Shown here: positions 25,505 through 35,341 of the stretch, one piece after another | How positions within the stretch are numbered: position 1 is the first letter of the stretch | Layout of the letters: every line of letters starts with the position of its first letter | DNA from: Pseudomonadota bacterium | Lineage (GTDB): Bacteria > Pseudomonadota > Gammaproteobacteria > Burkholderiales > Rhodocyclaceae | Length of the DNA stretch: 64,000 nucleotides | Assembly: GCA_008501585.1 (NCBI GenBank) | Contig: QQUN01000033.1 | Coordinates: 1 to 64,000, forward strand | Direction: 5' to 3' | Notes under the pieces: generated by a model | The model's input: the letters and a program-made list of their open reading frames with translations, nothing else | Database searches by the model: none | Told to the model about the DNA's origin: nothing | Made by a program: the position numbers and the translations under genes

Positions 25505-27187
25505 ATGAAGAAACTGTTTGCCCTTGTCCTCGCCCTGGCGCTGCCCCTGAGTGCACATGCCTGGTGGAACGAAGCGTGGACCGCACGCCGCGCAGTGGTG
25601 ATCGATACCACGGCCGAGACTGGCGTGGCGGTGCCGGCGGCGTCGATGGTGACGGTGCCGGTGCGCCTGCACAGCGGCAACTTCGACTTCCTCGGCGCCA
25701 GGCTCGACGGCAGCGATCTGCGCTTCATGGCGGCGGATGACCTGACGCCGCTCAAGTTCCATGTCGAACGCTATGACAGCACCGACGAACTGGCGCTGGC
25801 CTGGGTGCAGGTGCCGCAGGTGGCGCCGCAGATGGCGAACCAGAAGGTGTTCGTCTATTTCGGCAATGTTGGCGCGGCGGCCGAGCAGGATGCGGCGGGT
25901 AGTTACGACGCCAGCACCGCAGCGGTGTTCCACTTTGCGCAGGGTGACGCGCCTCCGGTCGATGCGAGCAAGCATGCCAACGTGGTGTCTGCACCGGTGG
26001 CGATCGAGACGGCCGGGCTGCTCGGCGCCAGCGCACGCTTCGACGGCGCGCAGGCGATGGAGATCACGCCGTCGGCGTCGCTGGCGCTGGATGGTGCGCG
26101 CGGGCTGACCGTGTCGATGTGGCTGCGCCCCGACGATGGGGTGACCGAGGGCACGCTCTACCAGCAGGACGGGGTACGCCTCGATCTGGCCGGCGGCACG
26201 CTGGTGCTGCGCACGCCGACCGGCGAGGTGACCGGCGGCGGCGTGGGCGCCGGGGCCTGGCATCACGTGGCGGTGAGCGTGGGCGGCGGCAAGGTGGTGT
26301 TCTATGTCGATGGCGACCAGGTGGCGGCCGGCGAGGCGCAGCTGCCCTTGCTGCAGGCGCCGGTGCGCATCGGCGAGGGCTTTGCCGGCCTGCTTGATGA
26401 GTTGCAGATCAGCACGACGGTGCGCAGCCACGACTGGGTGAAGCTGGCGGTGGCCGCGCAGGGGCCCGAGGGGCGCTTGCTGCGGGTGGTAGAGGACGCT
26501 GGCGAGACGGCCGACGAGGGGGGGCATTCCTACTTTGGCGTGCTGGTCGATAACCTGACGGTCGATGCCTGGGTGGTGATCATCATCCTGATGGTGATGT
26601 TTGCCATCGCGCTGCTGGTGATGGTGGCCAAGGCGCAGTTCGTGGCCCGGGTGGATCGCCACAACCGCGCCTTCCTGCAGCAGTTCCGCGAAGCGAAGGA
26701 CGATTTTCTGTCGATTGCGCACGGCAAGTCGCACGCGCATTCGTCGCTGTTCCGGCTGTATTCGGCCGGGGTGCGCGAGGTGGGCAAGCGGGTGGACGAT
26801 GGCCGCAGCCATCTGACCGGTGCCTCGCTGAACGCCATCAAGGCCTCGGTCGATGCCGATCTGGTGCGCGAGAGCCATCGGCTCAACGACAAGATGGTGC
26901 TGCTGACCATCGCCATCTCGGGCGGCCCTTTCCTCGGCCTGCTCGGCACCGTGGTGGGGGTGATGATCACCTTTGCGGCGATCGCCGCGGCCGGTGATGT
27001 GAACGTCAATGCCATCGCACCGGGCATCGCCGCGGCGCTGCTGGCCACGGTGGCCGGCCTGGCCGTCGCGATCCCGGCGCTGTTCGGCTACAACTACCTG
27101 GCCGGGCGGATCAAGAACATCTCGGCGGACATGCACATCTTCGTCGATGAGTTCATCACCCGCATCGCCGAAGTCTACGACCGCTAA
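25505..27187 (+). CDS. DUF2341/LamG-like ectodomain fused to an ExbB/TolQ/MotA-type proton channel
   Basis: A 560-residue fusion. Signal peptide MKKLFALVLALALPLSAHA; DUF2341 domain (about 20-115, starting WWNEAWTARRAVVI); a LamG/concanavalin-like domain (about 150-305: ALDGARGLTVSMWLRPDD, GAWHHVAVSVGGGKVVFYVDG); a membrane span at about 356-378; a cytoplasmic loop; two more spans at about 465-490 and 505-530. The last two carry the ExbB signature GPFLGLLGTVVGVMITF and IAAALLATVAGLAVAIPALFGYNYL. ExbB channels couple proton flow to force on TonB. The periplasmic ectodomain is unusual and could bind glycan or another surface ligand. Two exbD-like genes and tonB follow at once. Confidence 0.88.
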   Translation: MKKLFALVLALALPLSAHAWWNEAWTARRAVVIDTTAETGVAVPAASMVTVPVRLHSGNFDFLGARLDGSDLRFMAADDLTPLKFHVERYDSTDELALAWVQVPQVAPQMANQKVFVYFGNVGAAAEQDAAGSYDASTAAVFHFAQGDAPPVDASKHANVVSAPVAIETAGLLGASARFDGAQAMEITPSASLALDGARGLTVSMWLRPDDGVTEGTLYQQDGVRLDLAGGTLVLRTPTGEVTGGGVGAGAWHHVAVSVGGGKVVFYVDGDQVAAGEAQLPLLQAPVRIGEGFAGLLDELQISTTVRSHDWVKLAVAAQGPEGRLLRVVEDAGETADEGGHSYFGVLVDNLTVDAWVVIIILMVMFAIALLVMVAKAQFVARVDRHNRAFLQQFREAKDDFLSIAHGKSHAHSSLFRLYSAGVREVGKRVDDGRSHLTGASLNAIKASVDADLVRESHRLNDKMVLLTIAISGGPFLGLLGTVVGVMITFAAIAAAGDVNVNAIAPGIAAALLATVAGLAVAIPALFGYNYLAGRIKNISADMHIFVDEFITRIAEVYDR

Positions 27188-27190
27188 GCC

Positions 27191-27598
27191 ATGTCCGCCG
27201 ACATCCGCGAGGACAACCAGCCCTACGACGACATCAACGTCACGCCGATGCTCGATCTGGCTTACGTGCTGCTGGTGGTGTTCATCATCCTGACCACTGC
27301 CTCGGTGCAGGGCATCAAGGTCGAGTCGCCGCAGACCACGGCGGCCGAGAATCTGGCCAAGCCGCAGACCCGCGCCATCACCATCACCCGCGATGGCGAT
27401 GTGTTTCTCGACGCCTACCCGGTCGACATGGCCCAGCTGGAGACCCGGCTGGCACAGATGAAGGCGCTCAACCCGGCGCTGCCGGTGGTGCTCAAGGGCG
27501 ACGCCAGCGCGCAGTACGAGCAGGTGATGCTGGCGTTGGAGGTGTGCAAGCGCCTGGGTATCACCGAGATCGGCCTGGTCACCAAGCGGGTGCAGTGA
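27191..27598 (+). CDS. exbD: ExbD/TolR-family biopolymer transport protein (copy 1)
   Basis: A 135-residue bitopic inner-membrane protein. The N-terminus INVTPMLDLAYVLLVVFIILT contains the membrane Asp (D22) that carries protons in ExbD/TolR; the periplasmic domain follows (RDGDVFLDAYPV, PVVLKGDASAQYEQVMLAL). It starts 3 bases after the ExbB-fusion stop and its stop overlaps the second copy. Confidence 0.93.
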   Translation: MSADIREDNQPYDDINVTPMLDLAYVLLVVFIILTTASVQGIKVESPQTTAAENLAKPQTRAITITRDGDVFLDAYPVDMAQLETRLAQMKALNPALPVVLKGDASAQYEQVMLALEVCKRLGITEIGLVTKRVQ

Positions 27599-28002
27599 TG
27601 CAGATCCAGAACGAGACCCAGCCCTACGATTCGATCAACGTCACGCCGATGCTCGACCTGGCCTACGTGCTGCTGGTGGTGTTCATCATCATGACCACCG
27701 CCTCGGTGCAGGGCCTGACCATGAACCTGCCCAAGCCGAGCAACACGCCGAGCGAGGAAAAGCACGAGACCAAGATCGTGCAGATCTCGCCGGAGGGGCG
27801 CTTCATGATCAATGGCGTGGGCGTGACGCCGGCCGAGCTGGAAAGCCAGTTGCTCGCCGCCAAGGCGCGCGACCCCAAGCTGGCGGTGATGGTCAAGGGC
27901 GACCCGGCGACGCAATACGCCAAGGTGATCGAGGTGGTGGATCTGGTCAATCGCCTGCAGATCGACGGCCTCGGCCTGATTACCGCGCGGATCGGCACAT
28001 GA
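27598..28002 (+). CDS. exbD: ExbD/TolR-family biopolymer transport protein (copy 2)
   Basis: A 134-residue paralogue of the preceding protein, with nearly the same membrane segment INVTPMLDLAYVLLVVFIIMT (proton-carrying Asp D20) but a clearly diverged periplasmic domain (SPEGRFMINGVGVTPAELES). ATG 27598 overlaps the upstream TGA; the longer in-frame start lies inside copy 1. Two paralogues could form a heterodimeric stator. Confidence 0.93.
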   Translation: MQIQNETQPYDSINVTPMLDLAYVLLVVFIIMTTASVQGLTMNLPKPSNTPSEEKHETKIVQISPEGRFMINGVGVTPAELESQLLAAKARDPKLAVMVKGDPATQYAKVIEVVDLVNRLQIDGLGLITARIGT

Positions 28003-28685
28003 GCGGCCTGGCGGAAGAAGAACTCTTCGAGGCGCCGTGGCGCCGCCGTGCCCGCCAGCTCGCCCTGGCGGCGGTGGTGGCCGCGCTGATCGGGGGGGCG
28101 GTGCTGTTGGTGCAGGGTCTCGGCGGTGACGCGCAGCGCCCGGCCCGCCAGGTGACCAAGATCACCATCATTCCGGATACGCCCCCGCCACCGCCGCCGC
28201 CGCCCAAGGAGCCACCGAAGCCCGAGCCGAAGGAGGCGCCCAAGCAGGTCAAGCTGGATGCGCCCAAGCCGCAAGATGCGCCCAAGCCGCAGGAGGCCGA
28301 GCCGATCAAGATGGAAGGCGAGGCGGGGGATGGGCCGAGTCCGTTTGCTACCGGCCCGGTCACGCAGGAGTACACCGGCGGCGAGATCGGCAGCAGCAAC
28401 GGCATGCAGTTCGCCTTCTATACAAAGCTGCTGCAGCGACGGATCCAGAACGCGTTGCAGCAGACCACCGCGCTCAAGGGTGCGGATTTCCGGGTGGTGG
28501 TGCGGGTGTGGCTGGACACCGACGGCCGCCTGACGCGCAGCGAGCTGGCGGATTCGACCGGCGACGTTGCGCTGGATGACGCCCTGCGCACTGCCATGGC
28601 CGAAGTGCCCGCGGTCGGCGAAGCCCCGCCGGCCGGCATGCCCCAACCCGTCCGCATCCGCGTTACCAATCGGGTGACCGGCTGA
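27999..28685 (+). CDS. tonB: TonB-like energy-transducing protein
   Basis: A 228-residue protein with a cytoplasmic start, one membrane anchor (about residues 22-43), a proline/lysine-rich periplasmic spacer (PPPPPPPPKEPPKPEPKEAPK and repeats of APKPQ) and a small C-terminal domain (LQRRIQNALQQTTALKGADFRVVVRVWLD split by a turn), similar to TonB/TolA C-domains. It overlaps exbD copy 2 by four bases. It probably spans the periplasm to act on an outer-membrane partner, for which the next gene's porin is a candidate. Confidence 0.88.
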   Translation: MSGLAEEELFEAPWRRRARQLALAAVVAALIGGAVLLVQGLGGDAQRPARQVTKITIIPDTPPPPPPPPKEPPKPEPKEAPKQVKLDAPKPQDAPKPQEAEPIKMEGEAGDGPSPFATGPVTQEYTGGEIGSSNGMQFAFYTKLLQRRIQNALQQTTALKGADFRVVVRVWLDTDGRLTRSELADSTGDVALDDALRTAMAEVPAVGEAPPAGMPQPVRIRVTNRVTG

Positions 28686-28715
28686 ACCGGTACGCCCATT
28701 CAATACAGGTCAGAA

Positions 28716-30365
28716 ATGAACAAGCTGTCTCCCATCGTGCTGCCTCTTGTCCTTTCCATCGCAGCCACATCCGCTGCGGCCGGGGAGGACGAATACAAGT
28801 CGCTGGAAACGCTGCGTGAGACCACGCTCAGTCTGATCGACGTGCTGGTCGAATCCGGCGTGTTGACCCGCGAGAAGGCTGATGCATTGGTGGTGCAGGC
28901 CAAAACCCGCGCCACCGAGCGTATTGCGGCAGAGACGCAGGAAGGCGTGGTGCGGGTCACCTACGTGCCCGAGTCGGTGCGCAACGAGATCCGCGACCAG
29001 CTCAAGCAGGAAGTGGTGGCGCAGGCGCGCGAGGAAGGCTGGGCAACGCCCAATGCCATTCCGGAATGGGCCAGTCGCATCAGCTTCGAGGGCGATATCC
29101 GGCTGCGTTACCAGAGTGATAGCTTCGCCTCAGACAACGCGGCACCACGCGACTACGTTCTGGCTGCCGACCAGGGTTCGTTGTCGTCGGCGACACGGGC
29201 GCCTGACTATTCTCTGGTCGACAGCAACGGGGTGCCGACCGGCAACACGCTGAACGACCAGGATCGCTGGCGGGTTCGGGCCCGGCTCGGCTTGCTGGCG
29301 CGAATCTCCGGTCAAGTGAGCGCGGGCTTGCGGCTCGCGACCGGCAATACTGGGGATCGGGTGTCCACCAACCAGACCCTCGGCCAGAACCTCAACAAGT
29401 ATTCATTTGTCGTTGACCGCGCCTATTTGCGGCTCACTCCAAACGACTCGTTGACGCTCACCGGCGGCAGGATTCCCAACCCGTGGTTGTCGACGGATCT
29501 GATGTGGGATGATGACCTGAACTTCGAAGGCGTATCCGCTAGCTGGCAATCGCAGACGGCCGGGGCCTTCCGGCCGTTTGCCACGCTTGGCTACTTTCCG
29601 ATCAAGAGCGAAAGCGAGCCGACCTCGCCGGACGGCCGCACCCTCTTGGGCATACAGATCGGGGCGAGCTGGATCCGCTCGCCGATGAATCGGCTTCGAT
29701 TCGGCATCGCAGCCTATGATTTCCGGAAGTTCGAGGGGCGCCGCGAGCCGGATGGTGCCTACGATGTCATTAATAGCAAGCCGGCGACCGCTGACTACGG
29801 CAGCACGCAGTACGAGCACGGGTTACGGCAGAAGGGCAATACCTTGTTCGCTACCAACGCGAGCGTGGACAGCAACCAGGCCTACTATTTTGGCTTGGCT
29901 GCCAAGTTCCGGCCGGTCAACCTTACGGGTGTGTGGGATCTCGGGTACTGGGATCCTGTACATGTGCTTCTGTCGGCTGATTATGTGATCAACACGGCTT
30001 TCGACCGCGCCGAGATTCGACGCCGGACCGGACGCGATCTGGGGAACGATGCGAGCGCCACAGCCTGGCGCCTCGGTGTGACAGTCGGCATGCCGAGCAT
30101 CAAGCTGCGTGGCGACTGGAACGCGTTTCTGGTCTACAAGCGGATCGGCAGCGACGCGATGCCCGACGCCTTCAATGATTCCGATTTCGGTCTCGGCGGT
30201 ACCAATCTCAAGGGCTATACGCTCGGCTTCAACTGGGGGTGGGACGATCGCACGACGCTGGGTCTGAAGTACATCAGTGCCGACGCGATCGCCTCGCCCA
30301 CGCTGGTGGACGGCCACACGTTCGGCGTCGACACCCTCCAACTCGACCTCGCGGTCAAGTTCTGA
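28716..30365 (+). CDS. Putative outer-membrane porin
   Basis: A 549-residue protein with signal peptide MNKLSPIVLPLVLSIAATSAAA, an N-terminal helical, probably coiled-coil part (ETLRETTLSLIDVLVESGVLT to about residue 110) and a beta-barrel region beginning RISFEGDIRLRYQSD and ending in LQLDLAVKF with terminal Phe, the usual outer-membrane signal. This is the layout of the 'putative porin' family. It follows tonB by 30 bases. It has no recognisable TonB plug domain, so direct TonB dependence is unproven. Confidence 0.85.
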   Translation: MNKLSPIVLPLVLSIAATSAAAGEDEYKSLETLRETTLSLIDVLVESGVLTREKADALVVQAKTRATERIAAETQEGVVRVTYVPESVRNEIRDQLKQEVVAQAREEGWATPNAIPEWASRISFEGDIRLRYQSDSFASDNAAPRDYVLAADQGSLSSATRAPDYSLVDSNGVPTGNTLNDQDRWRVRARLGLLARISGQVSAGLRLATGNTGDRVSTNQTLGQNLNKYSFVVDRAYLRLTPNDSLTLTGGRIPNPWLSTDLMWDDDLNFEGVSASWQSQTAGAFRPFATLGYFPIKSESEPTSPDGRTLLGIQIGASWIRSPMNRLRFGIAAYDFRKFEGRREPDGAYDVINSKPATADYGSTQYEHGLRQKGNTLFATNASVDSNQAYYFGLAAKFRPVNLTGVWDLGYWDPVHVLLSADYVINTAFDRAEIRRRTGRDLGNDASATAWRLGVTVGMPSIKLRGDWNAFLVYKRIGSDAMPDAFNDSDFGLGGTNLKGYTLGFNWGWDDRTTLGLKYISADAIASPTLVDGHTFGVDTLQLDLAVKF

Positions 30366-30370
30366 GGCGC

Positions 30371-31009
30371 ATGATGATGGTGAGACATGTTCTCCTGGCG
30401 GTATGCATCGGCCTGTTGATGCCGCCCGTGCTTGCCCAAGGGGCGGCAGACGCCCAACTGCGCCAGTTGCGCCTGCAAGTCAGGCAGGCCATGCAGGCGG
30501 CGCGCGATGCGCAGGAGGCCGCGGATGCGGCAAAGGCCGACGCCGAGGCGGCACGTGCGCAACAGGTTGAACTGCAGACGGCGCTGGGTGAGGCGGCGGG
30601 GCGACGGGATGCGGCTGCGGCATCGGCATCGCGGCTGCAGCAGGATAAGGCTGCGCTCGAAGCGAAGCTGGTGACCGCCGAATCGGCGCTGGCCGAAACG
30701 CGCGGGCTGCTGGCGGCGGTACGGACCGAGTTGAATGCCCAGGTGGCCGGGCGGCGCACGGCCGAGGCGGGTTTGCGTGATACCGATGCGGCGCTGGCGA
30801 CCTGCCGGGCGCATAACGGCGAACTGGTGGGGGTGGCGAACGACCTGCTCGCTGCCTACCAGAACAAGGGCGTGTTCGATGTGCTGGGGGAGGGCGAACC
30901 CTTGACCGGCATTGGCCGGGTGCGCCTGGAAAACCTGCTGGAAACCTATCGCGACAAGGTGGATGCGGCCGCGGACCGCGTGGCCGAATCGTCCCCTGCG
31001 GAGCGCTGA
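30371..31009 (+). CDS. Periplasmic coiled-coil protein of unknown function
   Basis: A 212-residue protein with signal peptide MMMVRHVLLAVCIGLLMPPVLAQ and a long alanine/glutamate-rich coiled coil (about residues 28-150), then a short globular end (NKGVFDVLGEGEPLTGIGRV). It starts 5 bases after the porin stop and closes the operon before a terminator. It may act as a periplasmic scaffold for the ExbB/TonB/porin set; no family is recognised. Confidence 0.75.
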   Translation: MMMVRHVLLAVCIGLLMPPVLAQGAADAQLRQLRLQVRQAMQAARDAQEAADAAKADAEAARAQQVELQTALGEAAGRRDAAAASASRLQQDKAALEAKLVTAESALAETRGLLAAVRTELNAQVAGRRTAEAGLRDTDAALATCRAHNGELVGVANDLLAAYQNKGVFDVLGEGEPLTGIGRVRLENLLETYRDKVDAAADRVAESSPAER

Positions 31010-31034
31010 CTGCCGCCAGACAGGGGCTGCAACG

Positions 31035-31063
31035 AAAATGCCCGGCATGTGCCGGGCATTTTT
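31035..31063. terminator. Bidirectional terminator between convergent genes
   Basis: Thirteen-bp arms (AAAATGCCCGGCA and its complement) around TG, with A and T tracts on both sides. It serves the coiled-coil gene on plus and fumarase on minus. Confidence 0.88.
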
Positions 31064-31083
31064 GTGTGTGTCGCCGGGGGCGA

Positions 31084-32616
31084 TCAGCTGACCACGACCG
31101 GGATCTTGCCGATCTTGGCCTGCCACTGCTTCGGGCCGGTGTTGTGGACCGACTCGCCCGTGGCATCGACCGCCACGGTGACCGGCATGTCGACCACGTC
31201 GAACTCGTAGATCGCTTCCATGCCCAGGTCGGCAAAGCCCACCACCTTGGAGGCCTTGATGGCCTTGGAGACCAGGTAGGCCGAACCACCGACGGCCATC
31301 AGGTAGGCGGCCTTGTTGTCGCGGATGGCCTCGATGGCGACCGGGCCGCGTTCGGCCTTGCCGACCATGGCGATGAGGCCGGTCTGCTCAAGCATCATGC
31401 GGGTGAACTTGTCCATGCGCGTGGCGGTGGTGGGGCCCGCCGGGCCGACCACTTCGTTGCCGACCGGATCGACCGGGCCCACGTAGTAGATGATGCGGTT
31501 GGTGAAGTCCACCGGCAGCTTTTCGCCCTTGGCGAGCATGTCGGCAATGCGTTTGTGCGCCGCGTCACGGCCGGTGAGCATCTTGCCGTTGAGCAGCAAC
31601 ACCTGGCCGGGTTTCCAGGAGGCGACTTCGTCGGCGGTGAGCGTATTCAGATCGACGCGGGTGGCGACATTGGTGTCGGCCTGCCAGGTGACGGCGGGCC
31701 AGTCTTCGAGGCGCGGGGCCTGCAGGTGGGCCGGGCCGGAGCCGTCGAGCACGAAGTGCACATGGCGGGTGGCCGCACAGTTGGGGATCATGGCGATCGG
31801 CAGCGAGGCGGCGTGGGTGGGGTAGTCGAGGATCTTGACGTCGAGCACGGTGGTGAGGCCACCCAGGCCTTGCGCGCCGATGCCCAGTGCGTTGACCTTG
31901 TCGAAGATCTCCAGGCGCAGCTCTTCGACCCGGGTCAGCGTCTCGCCTTTGGCGGCGCGGGCCTGGAGTTCCTGAATGTCCACATGCCCCATCAAGGATT
32001 CCTTGGCCAGCAGCATGGCCTTTTCGGGCGTGCCGCCAATGCCGATGCCGAGGATGCCCGGCGGGCACCAGCCGGCGCCCATGGTCGGGACGGTCTTGAG
32101 CACCCAGTCGACGATCGAGTCGGAGGGGTTGAGCATGACCATCTTGGATTTGTTCTCGGAGCCGCCGCCCTTGGCCGCACAGGTGATGTCGACGGTGTCG
32201 CCTTCGACGATCTCGTAGTGCACCACGGCCGGGGTGTTGTCCTTGGAGTTCTTGCGGGCGCCGGCCGGGTCGAGCAGCACGGAGGCACGCAGTTTGTTGT
32301 CCGGGTCGGTATAGGCGCGGCGCACCCCTTCGTTGACCATTTCCTGCACGCTCAGGGTGCTGTCCCAGCGCACGTTCATGCCGACCTTGAGGAAGACCAC
32401 GGCGATGCCGGTGTCCTGGCAGATGGGGCGGTGGCCCTCGGCGCACATGCGGCTGTTGGTCAGGATCTGCGCGATGGCGTCCTTGGCGGCCGGCGACTCT
32501 TCGCGCTCGTAGGCTTCACCCAGCGCCTGGATGTAGTCCAGCGGATGGTAGTAGCTGATGAACTGGAATGCGTCCGCGATGGACTGGATGAAGTCTTCCT
32601 GCTTGATCGTGCTCAT
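31084..32616 (-). CDS. fumA: Class I fumarate hydratase (iron-sulfur, FumA/FumB type)
   Basis: A 510-residue single-chain class I fumarase, which interconverts fumarate and malate in the TCA cycle with an oxygen-sensitive [4Fe-4S] cluster. Candidate cluster cysteines lie in ICQDTGIAVV, WCPPGILGIGIGGT and PNCAATRHVHF. The C-terminal beta-domain (GKMLTGRDAAHKRI, IYYVGPVDPVGNEVVGPAGPTT) is the swivelling part found as a separate subunit in some bacteria. ATG 32616 is preceded by GGGAG at a normal spacing; the frame is open far beyond it, antisense to acs, but that extension is not protein-like. It is transcribed away from acs. Confidence 0.95.
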   Translation of the reverse strand: MSTIKQEDFIQSIADAFQFISYYHPLDYIQALGEAYEREESPAAKDAIAQILTNSRMCAEGHRPICQDTGIAVVFLKVGMNVRWDSTLSVQEMVNEGVRRAYTDPDNKLRASVLLDPAGARKNSKDNTPAVVHYEIVEGDTVDITCAAKGGGSENKSKMVMLNPSDSIVDWVLKTVPTMGAGWCPPGILGIGIGGTPEKAMLLAKESLMGHVDIQELQARAAKGETLTRVEELRLEIFDKVNALGIGAQGLGGLTTVLDVKILDYPTHAASLPIAMIPNCAATRHVHFVLDGSGPAHLQAPRLEDWPAVTWQADTNVATRVDLNTLTADEVASWKPGQVLLLNGKMLTGRDAAHKRIADMLAKGEKLPVDFTNRIIYYVGPVDPVGNEVVGPAGPTTATRMDKFTRMMLEQTGLIAMVGKAERGPVAIEAIRDNKAAYLMAVGGSAYLVSKAIKASKVVGFADLGMEAIYEFDVVDMPVTVAVDATGESVHNTGPKQWQAKIGKIPVVVS

Positions 32617-32967
32617 GGTGGGCTCCCTCACAGAGAAAGGCAGGGCGGCGGGCAAGTGGTCAGCTTCGCCATTGTCGGAACATGAAGACGAAGGATTGTC
32701 GCCCGTCCCTGCCAGGATGCGTCCACGAATCATCCGGGCCGGCGTCGTGGCGTCGCGCGAGATTCTAACACCGCGCGGTGACAGGTTTCGTGTTGCAGTG
32801 CCACGCAGGTGTAAGTCCTGTGTAAGATAGATCTTCTTTAATGCGCCCTGTTCTCGGTGGCGGGCTGTGTTGAAGCGTGTTGCCGATGGTAATGTCTGTT
32901 GATTGCTTCGCCGCAGGCTGGAGCAAGTAACCGAATTTCGATTCCGTGAATTGAGGAGAGGTGAGAG
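32617..32967. promoter_or_regulatory. Divergent regulatory region between fumarase and acs, with a tandem GTGTAAG repeat
   Basis: A 351-base noncoding stretch. The main visible signal is GTGTAAG at 32809-32815 and 32820-32826, a direct repeat with an 11-base period (one helical turn), about 145 bases before acs. GAGGAGAGG precedes the acs ATG. No consensus -35/-10 pair stands out. Confidence 0.45.
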
Positions 32968-34929
<1,962 letters not shown>

Positions 34930-35022
34930 GCGCCTGACCTCCGCGGACGCGCTGCGCTGACGGCGCGCCGCCACAGAACAAAGAGGGGAGCCTGCCGCAG
35001 AGCGGGCCGATAATGAGGAGAC

Positions 35023-35051
35023 GAAGGCGCGGGAACGCGCCTTCTTTTTTT
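35023..35051 (+). terminator. Rho-independent terminator after acs
   Basis: Nine-bp arms GAAGGCGCG and CGCGCCTTC around GGAA, followed by seven T. Confidence 0.92.
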
Positions 35052-35098
35052 GCCGGATCGCGCCGCCGGGGCAGCGCGGGCGGGCGTTGGGGGCGGGC

Positions 35099-35104
35099 TA
35101 TAAT
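35099..35104 (+). promoter_or_regulatory. Probable -10 element (TATAAT) for the symporter-kinase operon
   Basis: A consensus TATAAT 31 bases before the next start codon and after the acs terminator. No good -35 is seen at 17 bases, so it may need an activator. Confidence 0.55.
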
Positions 35105-35134
35105 GGTTTTCCGTTTTCCGGACGAGGTGCGGTG

Positions 35135-35332
35135 ATGCGTAAAGCGCTCGCGCGGCAACGCCTGGTCGCCTGTACCCTGTTCGCGGCGCTGGCCTTCAAC
35201 GCCCCGTTGTTGTGGCTGTTCGATACCGCTGTTGCCGTGTTTGGCGTCCCGCTCGTTTTTCTCTATGTGTTCGGCATCTGGGCCGCCGTCATCGCGGTGC
35301 TCGCCTGGGTTGTCGAAGTCGGTCACCGATAG
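35135..35332 (+). CDS. Small two-span membrane protein
   Basis: A 65-residue protein: basic start (MRKALARQR), two hydrophobic segments (LVACTLFAALAFNAPLLWLF and VPLVFLYVFGIWAAVIAVLAW) and a short tail. Small membrane proteins of this type often precede sodium:solute symporter genes and may assist or regulate them. It lies 9 bases before the symporter-kinase gene. ATG 35135 was preferred to an upstream in-frame start that would include the promoter. Confidence 0.72.
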   Translation: MRKALARQRLVACTLFAALAFNAPLLWLFDTAVAVFGVPLVFLYVFGIWAAVIAVLAWVVEVGHR

Positions 35333-35341
35333 GAGGGCGCG

